Assembly: GCF_014216315.1 (NCBI RefSeq)
Contig: NZ_CP045702.1
Coordinates: 5,766,001 to 5,830,000 of the forward strand
DNA length: 64,000 nucleotides
Direction: 5' to 3'
Source: Streptomyces finlayi
GTDB taxonomy: Bacteria; Actinomycetota; Actinomycetes; Streptomycetales; Streptomycetaceae
The position numbers and the translations under genes were made by a program. The notes under the pieces are model-generated. The model saw only the letters and a program-made list of their open reading frames with translations. It ran no database searches and was not told the DNA's origin. Positions 8,203 through 17,551 of the stretch are shown in pieces (the first letter of the stretch is position 1; each line of letters opens with the position of its first letter).

Positions 8203-8366
8203 CGGTCCGGATCGACGGTCCGGCTCGATGGTCCGGTCGCACCCACGTGGCCGCCGGTGGGAGTGAGGGGCGTCACTGCTCGGATCCGATCGGCCTGGCG
8301 GTCGACGAGGTCGCCCGTCGGCGCATTGCATGCTGCTGCCGGGACGGGCGAGGGGCAGGAAGCTGT

Positions 8367-9788
8367 TCACGCGGTGCCGGACTCCCGAGTGGTGGGCTTC
8401 CTCCGGTGTGAGGTGTGGGCGAACAGGAACAGCAGTGCCCCGCAGGCTGCGACCAGGGCCCAGCCCGGGCGGGTGGCGTGGGCGAGTTCTGTGGGCTGTG
8501 TCGCCGTGACCAGGGCGCCGGCGATGGCGATGCCCAGTGCGGCGCCGAACTGGCGCGCGGTGGAGGTGATTCCGCCGGCCACGGCGGCTCGGGCGGGAGG
8601 CAGTGCGCTCACTGCGGTGGTCGTGATCGGGGCGTTCGCGAAGCCGAAGCCGATGCCGATGAGCAGGTAGGCCAGCAGGAGCAGGGGGGTGCTCGTGTGC
8701 TGGTTGAGACCGATCAGGCAGAGTCCGCCCGCCGTGACGAAACCGCCGGCCAGGGCGAGCGGGAGCCGTGGTCCCGTGCGGCCGACCAGACCGCCGGACA
8801 AGGGCGCGCAGACGGTTGCTCCGACTGCCATCGGCAAGGTGGCCAGCCCGGCCGTCAACGGTGTCCAGCCACGGGCCAGTTGCAGGTAGAAGGTGTTCAG
8901 CAGCAGTGCGACGTTCAGGGCCACGAAGACGGCTACGGCGGCCAGGACGGCGCCGGTGAAGCCCGGGTTCCGGAAGAGGCGTGGGTCCATCAGCGGTTCG
9001 GGTCTGCGGGATTCGATCCGTACGAACGCGATGGCCGTCATTGCGGTGAGCGCGTACATGGTCAGTGCTGCCGGTGATGCCCAGCCGATGCGTGGGCCTT
9101 CGATGAGGGCGCCGACCGACAGGCCGATGGTCAGGGTGAGCAGGGCCTGTCCGGGGAGGTCCGATCGGCGGGCGCGGTGGGCGCGGGACTCGGGTACGAA
9201 GACAGCGGTGAGGACGAGCGCGGCCACGACGATCGGTGCGTTGATCCAGAACATGGACCGCCAGCCCAGCGCCTCGATCAGGAAGCCCCCGGTGACGGGG
9301 CCGACGGCCATGCTCAGTCCGAAGACCGAGGCCCAGATCCCGATCGCCTGGGCCCGCTCCTTCGGGTTCGGCATCGCGCTCACCACGATCGCGAGCGCCA
9401 CCGGGCTGAGCATCGAGGCGCCGACTCCCTGGACGGCGCGGGCCGCGATGAGTGTGCCCGCGGAAGGGGCGACCGCGCAGACCAGCGAGGCCGCTCCAAA
9501 GACGGCCAGCCCGAGCCGGAACACCCGGCGGCGCCCGAACCGGTCCGCCAGTGCGCCGGACGAGATCAGGAGACTCGCCAGGACGAGGGTGTACGCGTCG
9601 ACCGTCCACGCCAGGCCCTGCGTCCCCACGTCCAGGCCGCGCCCGATCGCGGGCAGCCCCACGTTGACGATGGTGGTGTCCATGCCCACCAGGAACATGC
9701 TCAGGCAGCAGACGGCCAGCACCGTCCAGCGTCTGCGCGCGCTCAAGAGGGGTGGAACGGGGGAAGTCTTCGTGGGCGTGGTGGTCAC
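8367..9788 (-). CDS. DHA2-family MFS drug efflux transporter
   Basis: 473 residues with about 14 hydrophobic helices. Motif A-like GALADRFGRRR lies after helix 2, and the DHA2 helix-1 signature MDTTIVNVGLPAI is present, with motif C-like GPVTGGFL in helix 5. It is a proton-coupled exporter of the EmrB/QacA type. It is transcribed divergently from an XRE-cupin regulator 89 bp away across a short palindrome, an arrangement typical of self-controlled efflux pairs. Confidence 0.88.
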   Translation of the reverse strand: MTTTPTKTSPVPPLLSARRRWTVLAVCCLSMFLVGMDTTIVNVGLPAIGRGLDVGTQGLAWTVDAYTLVLASLLISSGALADRFGRRRVFRLGLAVFGAASLVCAVAPSAGTLIAARAVQGVGASMLSPVALAIVVSAMPNPKERAQAIGIWASVFGLSMAVGPVTGGFLIEALGWRSMFWINAPIVVAALVLTAVFVPESRAHRARRSDLPGQALLTLTIGLSVGALIEGPRIGWASPAALTMYALTAMTAIAFVRIESRRPEPLMDPRLFRNPGFTGAVLAAVAVFVALNVALLLNTFYLQLARGWTPLTAGLATLPMAVGATVCAPLSGGLVGRTGPRLPLALAGGFVTAGGLCLIGLNQHTSTPLLLLAYLLIGIGFGFANAPITTTAVSALPPARAAVAGGITSTARQFGAALGIAIAGALVTATQPTELAHATRPGWALVAACGALLFLFAHTSHRRKPTTRESGTA

Positions 9789-9858
9789 CGTCTGCCTCTC
9801 ACGTACGGGAGTCGCTTGCCCGGCAAGAATCCGGCGGGGCGGCGCTCGCGGCCCAGCC

Positions 9859-9878
9859 TTTTTGCGAAGGCTGCAAAA
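9859..9878. promoter_or_regulatory. Palindromic operator TTTTGC-N7-GCAAAA at the XRE-cupin start
   Basis: A perfect 6-bp inverted repeat (9860-9865 and 9873-9878) separated by seven bases sits between the divergent efflux gene and the XRE-cupin regulator and overlaps the regulator's ATG at 9878. Binding here would block both genes. It is AT-rich against a GC-rich background. Confidence 0.55.
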
Positions 9879-10477
9879 TGGGTGACGTGGACGTGGAACT
9901 GGAACAGATCCTTGGCGGCATCGGACCCCGGCTGCGTGCGCTGCGCCTCGACCGCGGACTCACGCTGGAGGCCCTGGCGGCTACGTCCGGGATCTCGGTG
10001 AGCACCCTGTCCAGGCTCGAGGCAGGCAAGCGGCGCCCGACCCTCGATCTGCTCATTCCCCTCGCCCGCGAGCACCGCATCGCACTCGACCACCTGGTGG
10101 CCGCACCGGCGAGCGGTGATCCCCGTGTGCATCTGGAGCCCCTGCGCAAGGCGCGCGGCAGCACCCTCGTACCCCTGACGCAGTACCCGGGACGGGTCCA
10201 GGTGTTCAAGCAGGTGCTGGCTCCGCGCGAGCCGAAACTGGTGACGCACGACGGCTACGAGTGGCTCTACGTCCTCGCGGGCGAGCTGCGGCTCATGCTG
10301 GGAGGCGACGAGTTCATCCTCCGGCCCGGAGAGCTGACGGAGTTCGACACCGCGGAACCGCACTGGTTCGGACCCGCGGACACCGGCACGGTGGAGATCC
10401 TGCACCTCTTCGGGCCGCGGGGCGATCAAGCCGTCGTACGCGCACGGCCCTCCTCGGGAGCGCCGCCGACGCCGTGA
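9878..10477 (+). CDS. XRE-family regulator with C-terminal cupin domain
   Basis: 199 residues from ATG 9878. The HTH_3 domain (residues 15-70: LRALRLDRGLTLEALAATSG, then ISVSTLSRLEAGKRRP) is followed by a cupin_2 sensor (about 105-185) with HDGYEWLYVLAGELRLMLGG, LRPGELTEFDTAEPHWF and GTVEILHLFGP. Such proteins sense small ligands and repress neighbouring genes, here the divergent MFS pump. No Shine-Dalgarno site is visible before the ATG, so the transcript may be leaderless. Confidence 0.87.
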   Translation: MGDVDVELEQILGGIGPRLRALRLDRGLTLEALAATSGISVSTLSRLEAGKRRPTLDLLIPLAREHRIALDHLVAAPASGDPRVHLEPLRKARGSTLVPLTQYPGRVQVFKQVLAPREPKLVTHDGYEWLYVLAGELRLMLGGDEFILRPGELTEFDTAEPHWFGPADTGTVEILHLFGPRGDQAVVRARPSSGAPPTP

Positions 10478-10593
10478 CGACCCGCCACGGCCTGTGACGG
10501 AATGCCGCCTCAGGCGGGCGGGGCGGGGTGGCGAATGCGGGGATGGCCGGCTCCGTGGCGCCGGGGACGCCGGGAGAGGAGCACACTGGACGT

Positions 10594-10839
10594 ATGGCCC
10601 TACCCAGAACGCATCATTGCTCGGTCTGTTCAGACGGTGCCGCATCCGATTCGGTCCTCCACGAGGACCTTGTCATCGGGGCGCCGCTCTCCATGGAAGA
10701 GCTCACCGACGCGCAGCGTCTCGATCGGTTCGCGCTCAAGTACGCCCACGACGGTTGCCAGGTCAAAGACGTCCGGCGGGTCCCGCACGACAGTCTGAGC
10801 GGTTACGCCTGGTCCGTCACCTTCACCGAGACCGCCTGA
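10594..10839 (+). CDS. Small hypothetical protein (81 aa)
   Basis: Starts at ATG 10594 with GGAGAGGAG rather far upstream (12 bases). The product begins MALPRTHHCSVCSDGAASD, so a single CxxC near the N-terminus might bind zinc, and ends with a beta-like GYAWSVTFTETA. No family is recognised. It converges on, and overlaps by 37 bp, the small zinc-ribbon gene on the other strand; at least one of the two may not be real. Confidence 0.5.
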   Translation: MALPRTHHCSVCSDGAASDSVLHEDLVIGAPLSMEELTDAQRLDRFALKYAHDGCQVKDVRRVPHDSLSGYAWSVTFTETA

Positions 10840-10991
10840 TCCGTCGCCCACCCGATGGCCCCGGGGAGACGCCCGGGCTGTCCGGGCCGGTGGTTCCGCA
10901 GGTATCCGGGCTGGCTGTTGCCGCAGCCCCAGCAGGTCCACCAACCGCCGGCGTTCTCGCTCATCCGGCCTCCGCATTTGCCGCACTGCAT
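10803..10991 (-). CDS. Small zinc-ribbon protein (62 aa)
   Basis: MQCGKCGGRMSENAGGWWTC then WGCGNSQPGY: two CxxC pairs (Cys3/Cys6 and Cys20/Cys23) make a compact zinc ribbon, followed by a basic, Pro/Gly-rich tail. Cysteine spacing this regular is unlikely by chance. The function is unknown. It overlaps the end of the convergent gene at 10594. Confidence 0.55.
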   Translation of the reverse strand: MQCGKCGGRMSENAGGWWTCWGCGNSQPGYLRNHRPGQPGRLPGAIGWATDQAVSVKVTDQA

Positions 10992-11193
10992 GCCGGCTTC
11001 CTCCTGGGGTCGGGACTCGCGTCGGCTGCCGCTTCTGCGCTGTTCGTAGGGAGCGTGCCTGTGCGTGTGCCATCCATGCGCGGAGTGTGCACATCTCTAC
11101 CCCTACGAGGGGCATGACTGTCTGCTCTTGACGGTGCTAGCGCCGTTCTCGCCCCGGGATGCGTCCAGGGGCGGCCGGGCGCACCGTGGAGAC

Positions 11194-11415
11194 ATGTCAG
11201 GTCACCCGCCCGTCATCGTTCATCCGCCCTCGCCCACCGGAGGGCGGCGGGTGACCGTGCACGGGCAGATCGTCGGGCTGGCGCACGGGCGCGGCGACGT
11301 GGCCTCGTTCCTGCGGCGGGCCGGGCTCGCTGCCGGGGCCGGGGAGATCGATCTCGATCAGCCCGAGCTCATCGAATGGCGCGGTGGAGACCTCAACACC
11401 TGGGGCGACCCGTGA
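11194..11415 (+). CDS. Conserved small Streptomyces protein (73 aa)
   Basis: Begins MSGHPPVIVHPPSPTGGRRV with ELIEWRGGDLNTW at the C-terminus. Both ends recall a conserved hypothetical family of Streptomyces (VIV.PPSPTGGRRV ... LIEWRGG). No catalytic motif is visible; the predicted structure is a short alpha/beta domain. ATG 11194 has GGAG only two bases away, so a different start or leaderless translation is possible. Confidence 0.65.
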   Translation: MSGHPPVIVHPPSPTGGRRVTVHGQIVGLAHGRGDVASFLRRAGLAAGAGEIDLDQPELIEWRGGDLNTWGDP

Positions 11416-11558
11416 CCCCCCACCCATGCCGCCCTCTTGAGCCCCGATACGTCGCATGCCCCCATGAGCCAGGGATGCGAGGCGCGGTGTGGGGGCCTCA
11501 CCCGTCCGGGTGCCGCCGAGTGGCTGCCCGGGTCGGGCGCGGGCAGCGTCGGTTCTGA

Positions 11559-11606
11559 ATCTGCAGGACGTTGACGCAGGTCATCTGCAGAACGTTGGTG
11601 CAGGTC
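11559..11606 (+). repeat. Two tandem 24-bp repeats upstream of a membrane gene
   Basis: Copies at 11559-11582 and 11583-11606 begin ATCTGCAG and end GCAGGTC, with ACGTTG in the middle; they agree at 21 of 24 positions and abut exactly. A weaker third copy may follow. They lie 57 bp before the DUF7144-like gene, so they may be regulator sites or part of its promoter. Confidence 0.7.
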
Positions 11607-11662
11607 GGAATCGATGCAGGCCCATCCGCAGGCCGAAGAGCCTGCGCGGCGAAGGAGTCCCC

Positions 11663-12103
11663 ATGGCACAGTCAGCACCCACGCCCGGCACCTCGCGGCG
11701 GACGGACGTCGGCAGCAACGGCGGCGGTGGATGGGCGGCCGGCGGAACGATGTTCGCTGGTGTCCTGCTCGTCGTGGACGGCTTCCTCTCCGTCGTGAAG
11801 GGCATCGCGGGCATCGCGTCCGACGACGTGTACGCCCGCGTCAACAACTACGTCTTCAAGTTCGACGTGTCCGCCTGGGGCTGGATCCACCTCATCCTCG
11901 GTGTGATCCTCCTGTTCGTCGGCTGGGGCATTCTGCAGGGCGCCGGATGGGCCCGCGGTGCGGGCGTCGGACTCGCCTCGCTCAGCATCATCACCAACTT
12001 CGTCTGGCTGCCGTACCAGCCGGTGTGGGCCATCGTCTCGATCGCCATCGACGTCTTCGTGATCTGGGCCCTGTGCACCGACCGCTCGAAGCCGGCCGTC
12101 TGA
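11663..12103 (+). CDS. DUF7144-like four-helix membrane protein
   Basis: 146 residues; ATG 11663 follows AAGGAG with a six-base gap. A hydrophilic N-terminus of 25 residues leads into four membrane helices (about 28-48, 68-88, 95-112 and 118-136). Motifs VVDGFLSVVKGIAGI and WGWIHLILGVILLFVGWGIL are characteristic of this actinobacterial family. Function unknown. The gene sits just after a tandem repeat block. Confidence 0.8.
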   Translation: MAQSAPTPGTSRRTDVGSNGGGGWAAGGTMFAGVLLVVDGFLSVVKGIAGIASDDVYARVNNYVFKFDVSAWGWIHLILGVILLFVGWGILQGAGWARGAGVGLASLSIITNFVWLPYQPVWAIVSIAIDVFVIWALCTDRSKPAV

Positions 12104-12363
12104 CGTGGCCGTGGACGACGCCGCGGGACTCCTCACGGCCAAGGCGGTGCGCGACACCGCCGCCTCGGCCCGGGTCCGGGGGTATCCGCTTCCGGACCCC
12201 CGGACTCGTGTACGACGCCGACGGCGGGCTGACGCTCCACGTACGGAAGGACAGGGCGCCGGGCCCGGAACAGGCGGCGAACCGGCTGCCCGCGCCCGGC
12301 GGACCCCGCACGGCCGCTGTACGCATCCAGGGGCCGAAGGCCGCCGTCCTGGACGGCAGTTGA
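12104..12363 (+). pseudogene. Truncated, frameshifted duplicate of the DUF1254 gene's 3' end
   Basis: Codons from about 12182 read FRTPGLVYDADGGLTLHVRK then DRAPGPEQAANRLPAP and end AAVLDGS. This parallels the C-terminus of the intact DUF1254 protein next door (DRTPGLVYAADGSLTLYLSK ... AANWLPAPDGD ... AVLDGS). A different frame covers the first 75 bases. The piece is therefore a decayed partial duplication of about 60 codons with no catalytic part. Confidence 0.75.
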
Positions 12364-12409
12364 TCCATGCCGCCCCTCGCCGTGCGCGACTGAGACGAGA
12401 GGAACACCC

Positions 12410-13777
12410 GTGGTGGAGACTCCCGAAGAGCTCGTCGAGCTGGCCGCCGAGGCCTATGTCTACGGCTATCCGCTGGTCTTCGATCTGTCGATGGTCGATG
12501 CCTTCCTGCACAAGGGGTTCGGCGCACTGCCCGCCGCCCCCTTCAACACGTTCGCCCACTCCGGTGAACTGGCCTCCCCCGGCGCCCACTTCGTGTCCGT
12601 CAACAACGACACCGTCTCCTCCGTCGCCCAGCTCGACCTGTCCGGCGGTCCGCTCACGCTCCATGTGCCCGATACCGGCGGTGCGTACTACGTGCTCCAG
12701 TTCGTGGACGTGTGGAGCAACAACTTCGCCTACGTCGGCCGCCGCGCCACCGGTACGGCGAAGGGCGACTGGCTGATCGTGCCGCCCGGCTGGGCGGGCG
12801 CCGTACCCGACGGCGTGAGCGGGGTGATCGACGCACCGACCTCCCTGGTGACGGTGGTGGGCCGCACCGCCTGCGACGGGCCCGAGGATCTGCCCCGCGT
12901 GCAGGCGCTCCAGCGGCAGTTCACGCTCAGCCACCGGGACTCCGCGCCCCACCGCACCGGGCTGCCCACGCCCGACGCCGGTGTGCCGGAGGAGCTGCGG
13001 TTCTTCGAGGAGCTGCGGGTCTGGATGGCCGACTTCCCGCCGTCCGCCGGGGATCAGGCGTACCAGGACCGGTTCCAGCCGCTCGGACTCCTGGAGGAAG
13101 GGCCCTCGCCGTACGTTCCCGCCGGTCCCGCTCTCGTCCAGGCACTGAAGGAAGGGCTGGCGCGCGGCAAGGCGCGGGTGGAAGCGGCGACCCGGCCCGC
13201 GCCGGAAGCGGACGGGGTGGTGCCAGGAGCCTGGGAGGCCAATCCGCACCTCTTCGACTACAACCTCGACCACCTCGGTGTCGGAACGATCGATTCACCG
13301 GAGTGGAAGATCGCGGACCGTGAGGCGTCGTACCTGGTCAGGGCGGTCGCCGCGCGGACCGGGCTGTGGGGGAACCACGGCTACGAGGCGGTGTACGCGC
13401 ACACCTTCCACGACTCCGGGGGCAGACCGCTCAACGGGGCGCACACCTATGTCCTTCGCTTCGAGGAGCGGCCGCCTGTCCAGGCGTTCTGGTCGGTGAC
13501 CATGTACGACGTCCCGGGCTGCCACCTCGTCGAGAACCCGGCGGGCCGCTACTCGATCGGCGACCGCACGCCCGGACTCGTGTACGCCGCCGACGGCTCC
13601 CTGACCCTGTATCTGTCCAAGGACCGGCCCGCGGACCCGGACGCGGCGGCGAACTGGCTGCCCGCCCCGGACGGGGACTTCCGGCCCATGCTCCGGCTCT
13701 ACAACCCTGAGCAGGCCGTTCTCGACGGAAGCCATGTCATTTTGCCCATCGAGCGGGTGGAGGCGGACCGGGGGTGA
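12410..13777 (+). CDS. DUF1254/DUF1214 domain protein
   Basis: 455 residues from a GTG (12410; 12413 also possible) after AGAGGAAC. The N-terminal DUF1254 domain contains AAEAYVYGYPLVFDLSMVDA and SVNNDTVSSVAQLDLSGGP. The C-terminal DUF1214 domain includes FWSVTMYDVPGCHLVENP and TPGLVYAADGSLTLYLSKD. No signal peptide is seen, so it is probably cytoplasmic. The biochemical role of the family is not established. A decayed copy of its 3' end lies just upstream. Confidence 0.88.
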   Translation: MVETPEELVELAAEAYVYGYPLVFDLSMVDAFLHKGFGALPAAPFNTFAHSGELASPGAHFVSVNNDTVSSVAQLDLSGGPLTLHVPDTGGAYYVLQFVDVWSNNFAYVGRRATGTAKGDWLIVPPGWAGAVPDGVSGVIDAPTSLVTVVGRTACDGPEDLPRVQALQRQFTLSHRDSAPHRTGLPTPDAGVPEELRFFEELRVWMADFPPSAGDQAYQDRFQPLGLLEEGPSPYVPAGPALVQALKEGLARGKARVEAATRPAPEADGVVPGAWEANPHLFDYNLDHLGVGTIDSPEWKIADREASYLVRAVAARTGLWGNHGYEAVYAHTFHDSGGRPLNGAHTYVLRFEERPPVQAFWSVTMYDVPGCHLVENPAGRYSIGDRTPGLVYAADGSLTLYLSKDRPADPDAAANWLPAPDGDFRPMLRLYNPEQAVLDGSHVILPIERVEADRG

Positions 13778-13836
13778 CGCGGGCGGGCAACGGCCGCGGC
13801 CCTGCCGTTGTCAGTGGTCCGGTACACACTGGACTC

Positions 13837-14061
13837 ATGTGCCGCAGCATCAAGACCCTTCGCCCACCCGCCCTTCCGGAAGAGGCCACCGAGGAGGACA
13901 TGCGGGCCGCCGCACTCCAGTACGTGCGCAAGGTCTCCGGCTTCCGCGCGCCCGCCGCGCACAACCGCGAGGCCTTCGACCGTGCCGTCGACGAGATCAC
14001 GGAGGCCACTCACCGGCTGCTCGACAGCCTGGAGGTACGAGGTGCCGCCAAGGCCGGCTGA
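13837..14061 (+). CDS. DUF2277 family protein
   Basis: 74 residues, MCRSIKTLRPPALPEEATEE then DMRAAALQYVRKVSGFRAP. This is the highly conserved DUF2277 pattern (MCRxIkxLr...RKvSGfraPs..N..AFd.AVdeia..t..LL..L). Start at ATG 13837; the first Cys/Arg residues are invariant in the family. Helical, cytoplasmic, function unknown. Confidence 0.9.
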   Translation: MCRSIKTLRPPALPEEATEEDMRAAALQYVRKVSGFRAPAAHNREAFDRAVDEITEATHRLLDSLEVRGAAKAG

Positions 14062-14097
14062 GGGAGACGGGAGGTCGAGGCGGAGACGGTGTTGCCG

Positions 14098-14757
14098 TCA
14101 GGAACCGGTGGCTGCCGCCGCGGCCGGGGGCTCGGCCGCTGCTGAGGGGCGGCGTACGACCAGTGCGGCCAGCGCGCCCACGAGGAACAGGGTGAGCACG
14201 GAGACCGCCGTGCCCAGCCAGGTGGTACCCATCCACTGGCCGCCGAAGTAGCCGAGGCTCACGCTGTAACCCGCCCAGGCGACACCGGCCAGCGCGGACC
14301 AGGGAAGGAATTCCTGCACCTTGCGGTGTGCGGCGCCCGCGCCGAGGGAGACCACGGAGCGGCCCGCCGGTGCGAACCGGGCGATGACGACGAGCGCGCC
14401 CCCGCCACGGCTGAGCGCCGCGCCGAGACGGTCCTGCGCGGTGGTGAGGCGACGCGAGCGGGCGATGGCCCGGTCCAGCCGGTCACCGCCGCGCCAGGCG
14501 AGGCGGTACGCGACGAGGTCGCCGAGCACCGAGGCGGTGGCAGCGCACAGGATCAGCACGAGGAGCGAGGGCACCTGCCGCGTCGCCTCCCCGGCCGATC
14601 CGGCGACCGTGGTCGTGCCCGCGGCGGCGGCCGTGGCCGCCATGATCACGAGGACTCCGCTGGGGAGCACGGGCAGGAAGACGTCCAGAAGTACCGAGAG
14701 GGCGACCACTGCGTAGATCCATGGGCTGCCGGTCAGCGCGCCCACACTCTCAAGCAC
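14098..14757 (-). CDS. DedA/VTT-family membrane protein
   Basis: Start set at GTG 14757 (GGGGAG, five-base spacer) rather than the upstream TTG; 219 residues. Hydrophobic helices alternate with the VTT-domain signatures VLLDVFLPVLPSGVLVIMAA, ASVLGDLVAYRLAWRGGDRL and RFAPAGRSVVSLGAGAAHRK. The family is linked to undecaprenyl phosphate or phospholipid flipping and membrane homeostasis. Alone on its strand. The C-terminus is Ala/Pro-rich. Confidence 0.83.
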   Translation of the reverse strand: MLESVGALTGSPWIYAVVALSVLLDVFLPVLPSGVLVIMAATAAAAGTTTVAGSAGEATRQVPSLLVLILCAATASVLGDLVAYRLAWRGGDRLDRAIARSRRLTTAQDRLGAALSRGGGALVVIARFAPAGRSVVSLGAGAAHRKVQEFLPWSALAGVAWAGYSVSLGYFGGQWMGTTWLGTAVSVLTLFLVGALAALVVRRPSAAAEPPAAAAATGS

Positions 14758-14875
14758 TTCTACTCCCCGATTCGTCAACGCCGCGGCGTCGCAGGGAGCG
14801 GCAGGGGCGGCAGGCCCAGCTGTACAGCGTACGCCCGCGGTTTACCTGGACATCACCTCGGGCGGGTGATGTTGT

Positions 14876-15000
14876 GCACCTCACGTGCACCTCACGTGCA
14901 CCTTGGGGAGGGTGCGTAACGTCCGGGGCGTCCGGGGCGTCCGGGGCGTCCGGGCGTCCGGGCGTCCGGGGCGTCCGGGTCGCACGGGTCGGGTGGGTCG
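14876..15000. repeat. Short tandem repeats (CACCTCACGTG and GTCCGGGGC arrays)
   Basis: CACCTCACGTG occurs twice in tandem near 14877-14898, followed by a run of seven or more 7-9-bp units of the GTCCGGGGC / GTCCGGGC type (about 14922-14985) and two copies of a GTCGCACGGG-like unit. There is no open frame with plausible protein content. The block lies between a DedA-type gene and a DoxX gene. Confidence 0.75.
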
Positions 15001-15040
15001 CACGGGAGGGTGTGAGGCGGTCCGGCGTCCGGCTCCTGCG

Positions 15041-15082
15041 CGTGTGTCCGGCTCCCCGGAGCGGCGGGGAGCCGGACACACG
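15041..15082. terminator. Perfect 18-bp hairpin in the DedA-DoxX intergenic region
   Basis: Arms at 15041-15058 and 15065-15082 (CGTGTGTCCGGCTCCCCG and its complement) around a GAGCGG loop. It lies downstream of the minus-strand DoxX gene (15163-15609), so it is most likely the DoxX terminator. Confidence 0.75.
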
Positions 15083-15100
15083 AGGACCGGCGGACCGTTC

Positions 15101-15160
15101 GTGGACCTGGACCTGGACCTGGACCTGACCTGGACCTGGAACGGAACGGACGGACGGAAC
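15101..15160. repeat. TGGACC/GGACCTG hexamer array and ACGG-type repeats
   Basis: About six copies of (T)GGACCTG from 15101 to 15139 are followed by GGAACGGAACGG and GACGGACGGAACGG. It is simple-sequence DNA just beyond the DoxX stop codon, probably slippage-prone. Confidence 0.7.
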
Positions 15161-15162
15161 GG

Positions 15163-15609
15163 TCAGGCTGTGACGGCCGACTCCTTCTCGCGCGAGCGCT
15201 CGGCGTCGTGCGTGGCGTCGCCGCGCGAGGAGAACAGCCCGTCGGCGGCGAGGGCCCCGGGGCCGGTGAAGACGAGCAGCAGGAACGCCCAGCAGAACAT
15301 CGCGGAAGCCTCGCCGCCGTTCTGCAGGGGGAACAGTGCCTCGCTCTGGTGGACGTCGAAGTAGGCGTACGCCATGGAGCCGGAGGCGATGAAGGCCGCG
15401 ATACGGGTGCCGAGGCCGAGCGCGACCAGGGTGCCGCCGACGAGCTGGATCACCGCGGCGTACCAGCCGGGCCACGTGGCGCTGGGAACAGTGTCGCCGC
15501 CGAGCACTCCGAAGAGCGACGCGGCGCCGTGGCAGGCGAACAGGAAGCCGACGACGACACGGAACGCCGCGAGCGCGTAGGGCTGGGCCTGATTCAGGCG
15601 TACTGACAT
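15163..15609 (-). CDS. DoxX-family membrane protein
   Basis: 148 residues with four helices. The DoxX signature is FRVVVGFLFACHGAASLFGV, WYAAVIQLVGGTLVALGLGT and FCWAFLLLVFTGPGALAADG. The family is related to the thiosulfate:quinone oxidoreductase small subunit and to redox or oxidative-stress membrane complexes. The cytoplasmic tail is charged. Its promoter holds the palindrome ACTTGCAAGT, suggesting control by a HxlR- or MarR-type regulator not in the window. Confidence 0.88.
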   Translation of the reverse strand: MSVRLNQAQPYALAAFRVVVGFLFACHGAASLFGVLGGDTVPSATWPGWYAAVIQLVGGTLVALGLGTRIAAFIASGSMAYAYFDVHQSEALFPLQNGGEASAMFCWAFLLLVFTGPGALAADGLFSSRGDATHDAERSREKESAVTA

Positions 15610-15687
15610 GGGGAGGGCTCCTTCGGTCTGTGGGGGACGTGCACCGATTGCCGACTGAGCGCATCAGGTTAGGGAGGCCTCACGCTT

Positions 15688-15697
15688 ACTTGCAAGT
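15688..15697. promoter_or_regulatory. Palindrome ACTTGCAAGT upstream of doxX
   Basis: A perfect 10-bp palindrome about 79 bp before the DoxX ATG in locally AT-rich sequence. Its form resembles operators used by HxlR-type regulators of DoxX genes, but no such regulator is encoded nearby. Confidence 0.4.
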
Positions 15698-15727
15698 TCA
15701 ACATTCTGTGTCGTGACTGAAAGTCAT

Positions 15728-17419
<1,692 letters not shown>

Positions 17420-17551
17420 GCCGCCCCCTCGCGTCGCCGTGACAGATGGCTTCGTACCGTACGGAACGACGGAGGGGAACGGTTGGGTTCCGCCCGGCGG
17501 GTCTGCGCGGAAGGCGGATCAGTGGCCGGGCGGGTGGCGGTCAGCAGGCGG

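Noticed and set aside
11065..11193. Longer start for the 73-aa protein
   Set aside because: Upstream residues (CHPCAECAHLYPYEG...) are not family-like.
14876..15160. CRISPR array
   Set aside because: Units are only 7-11 bp, adjacent and without unique spacers; no cas genes.
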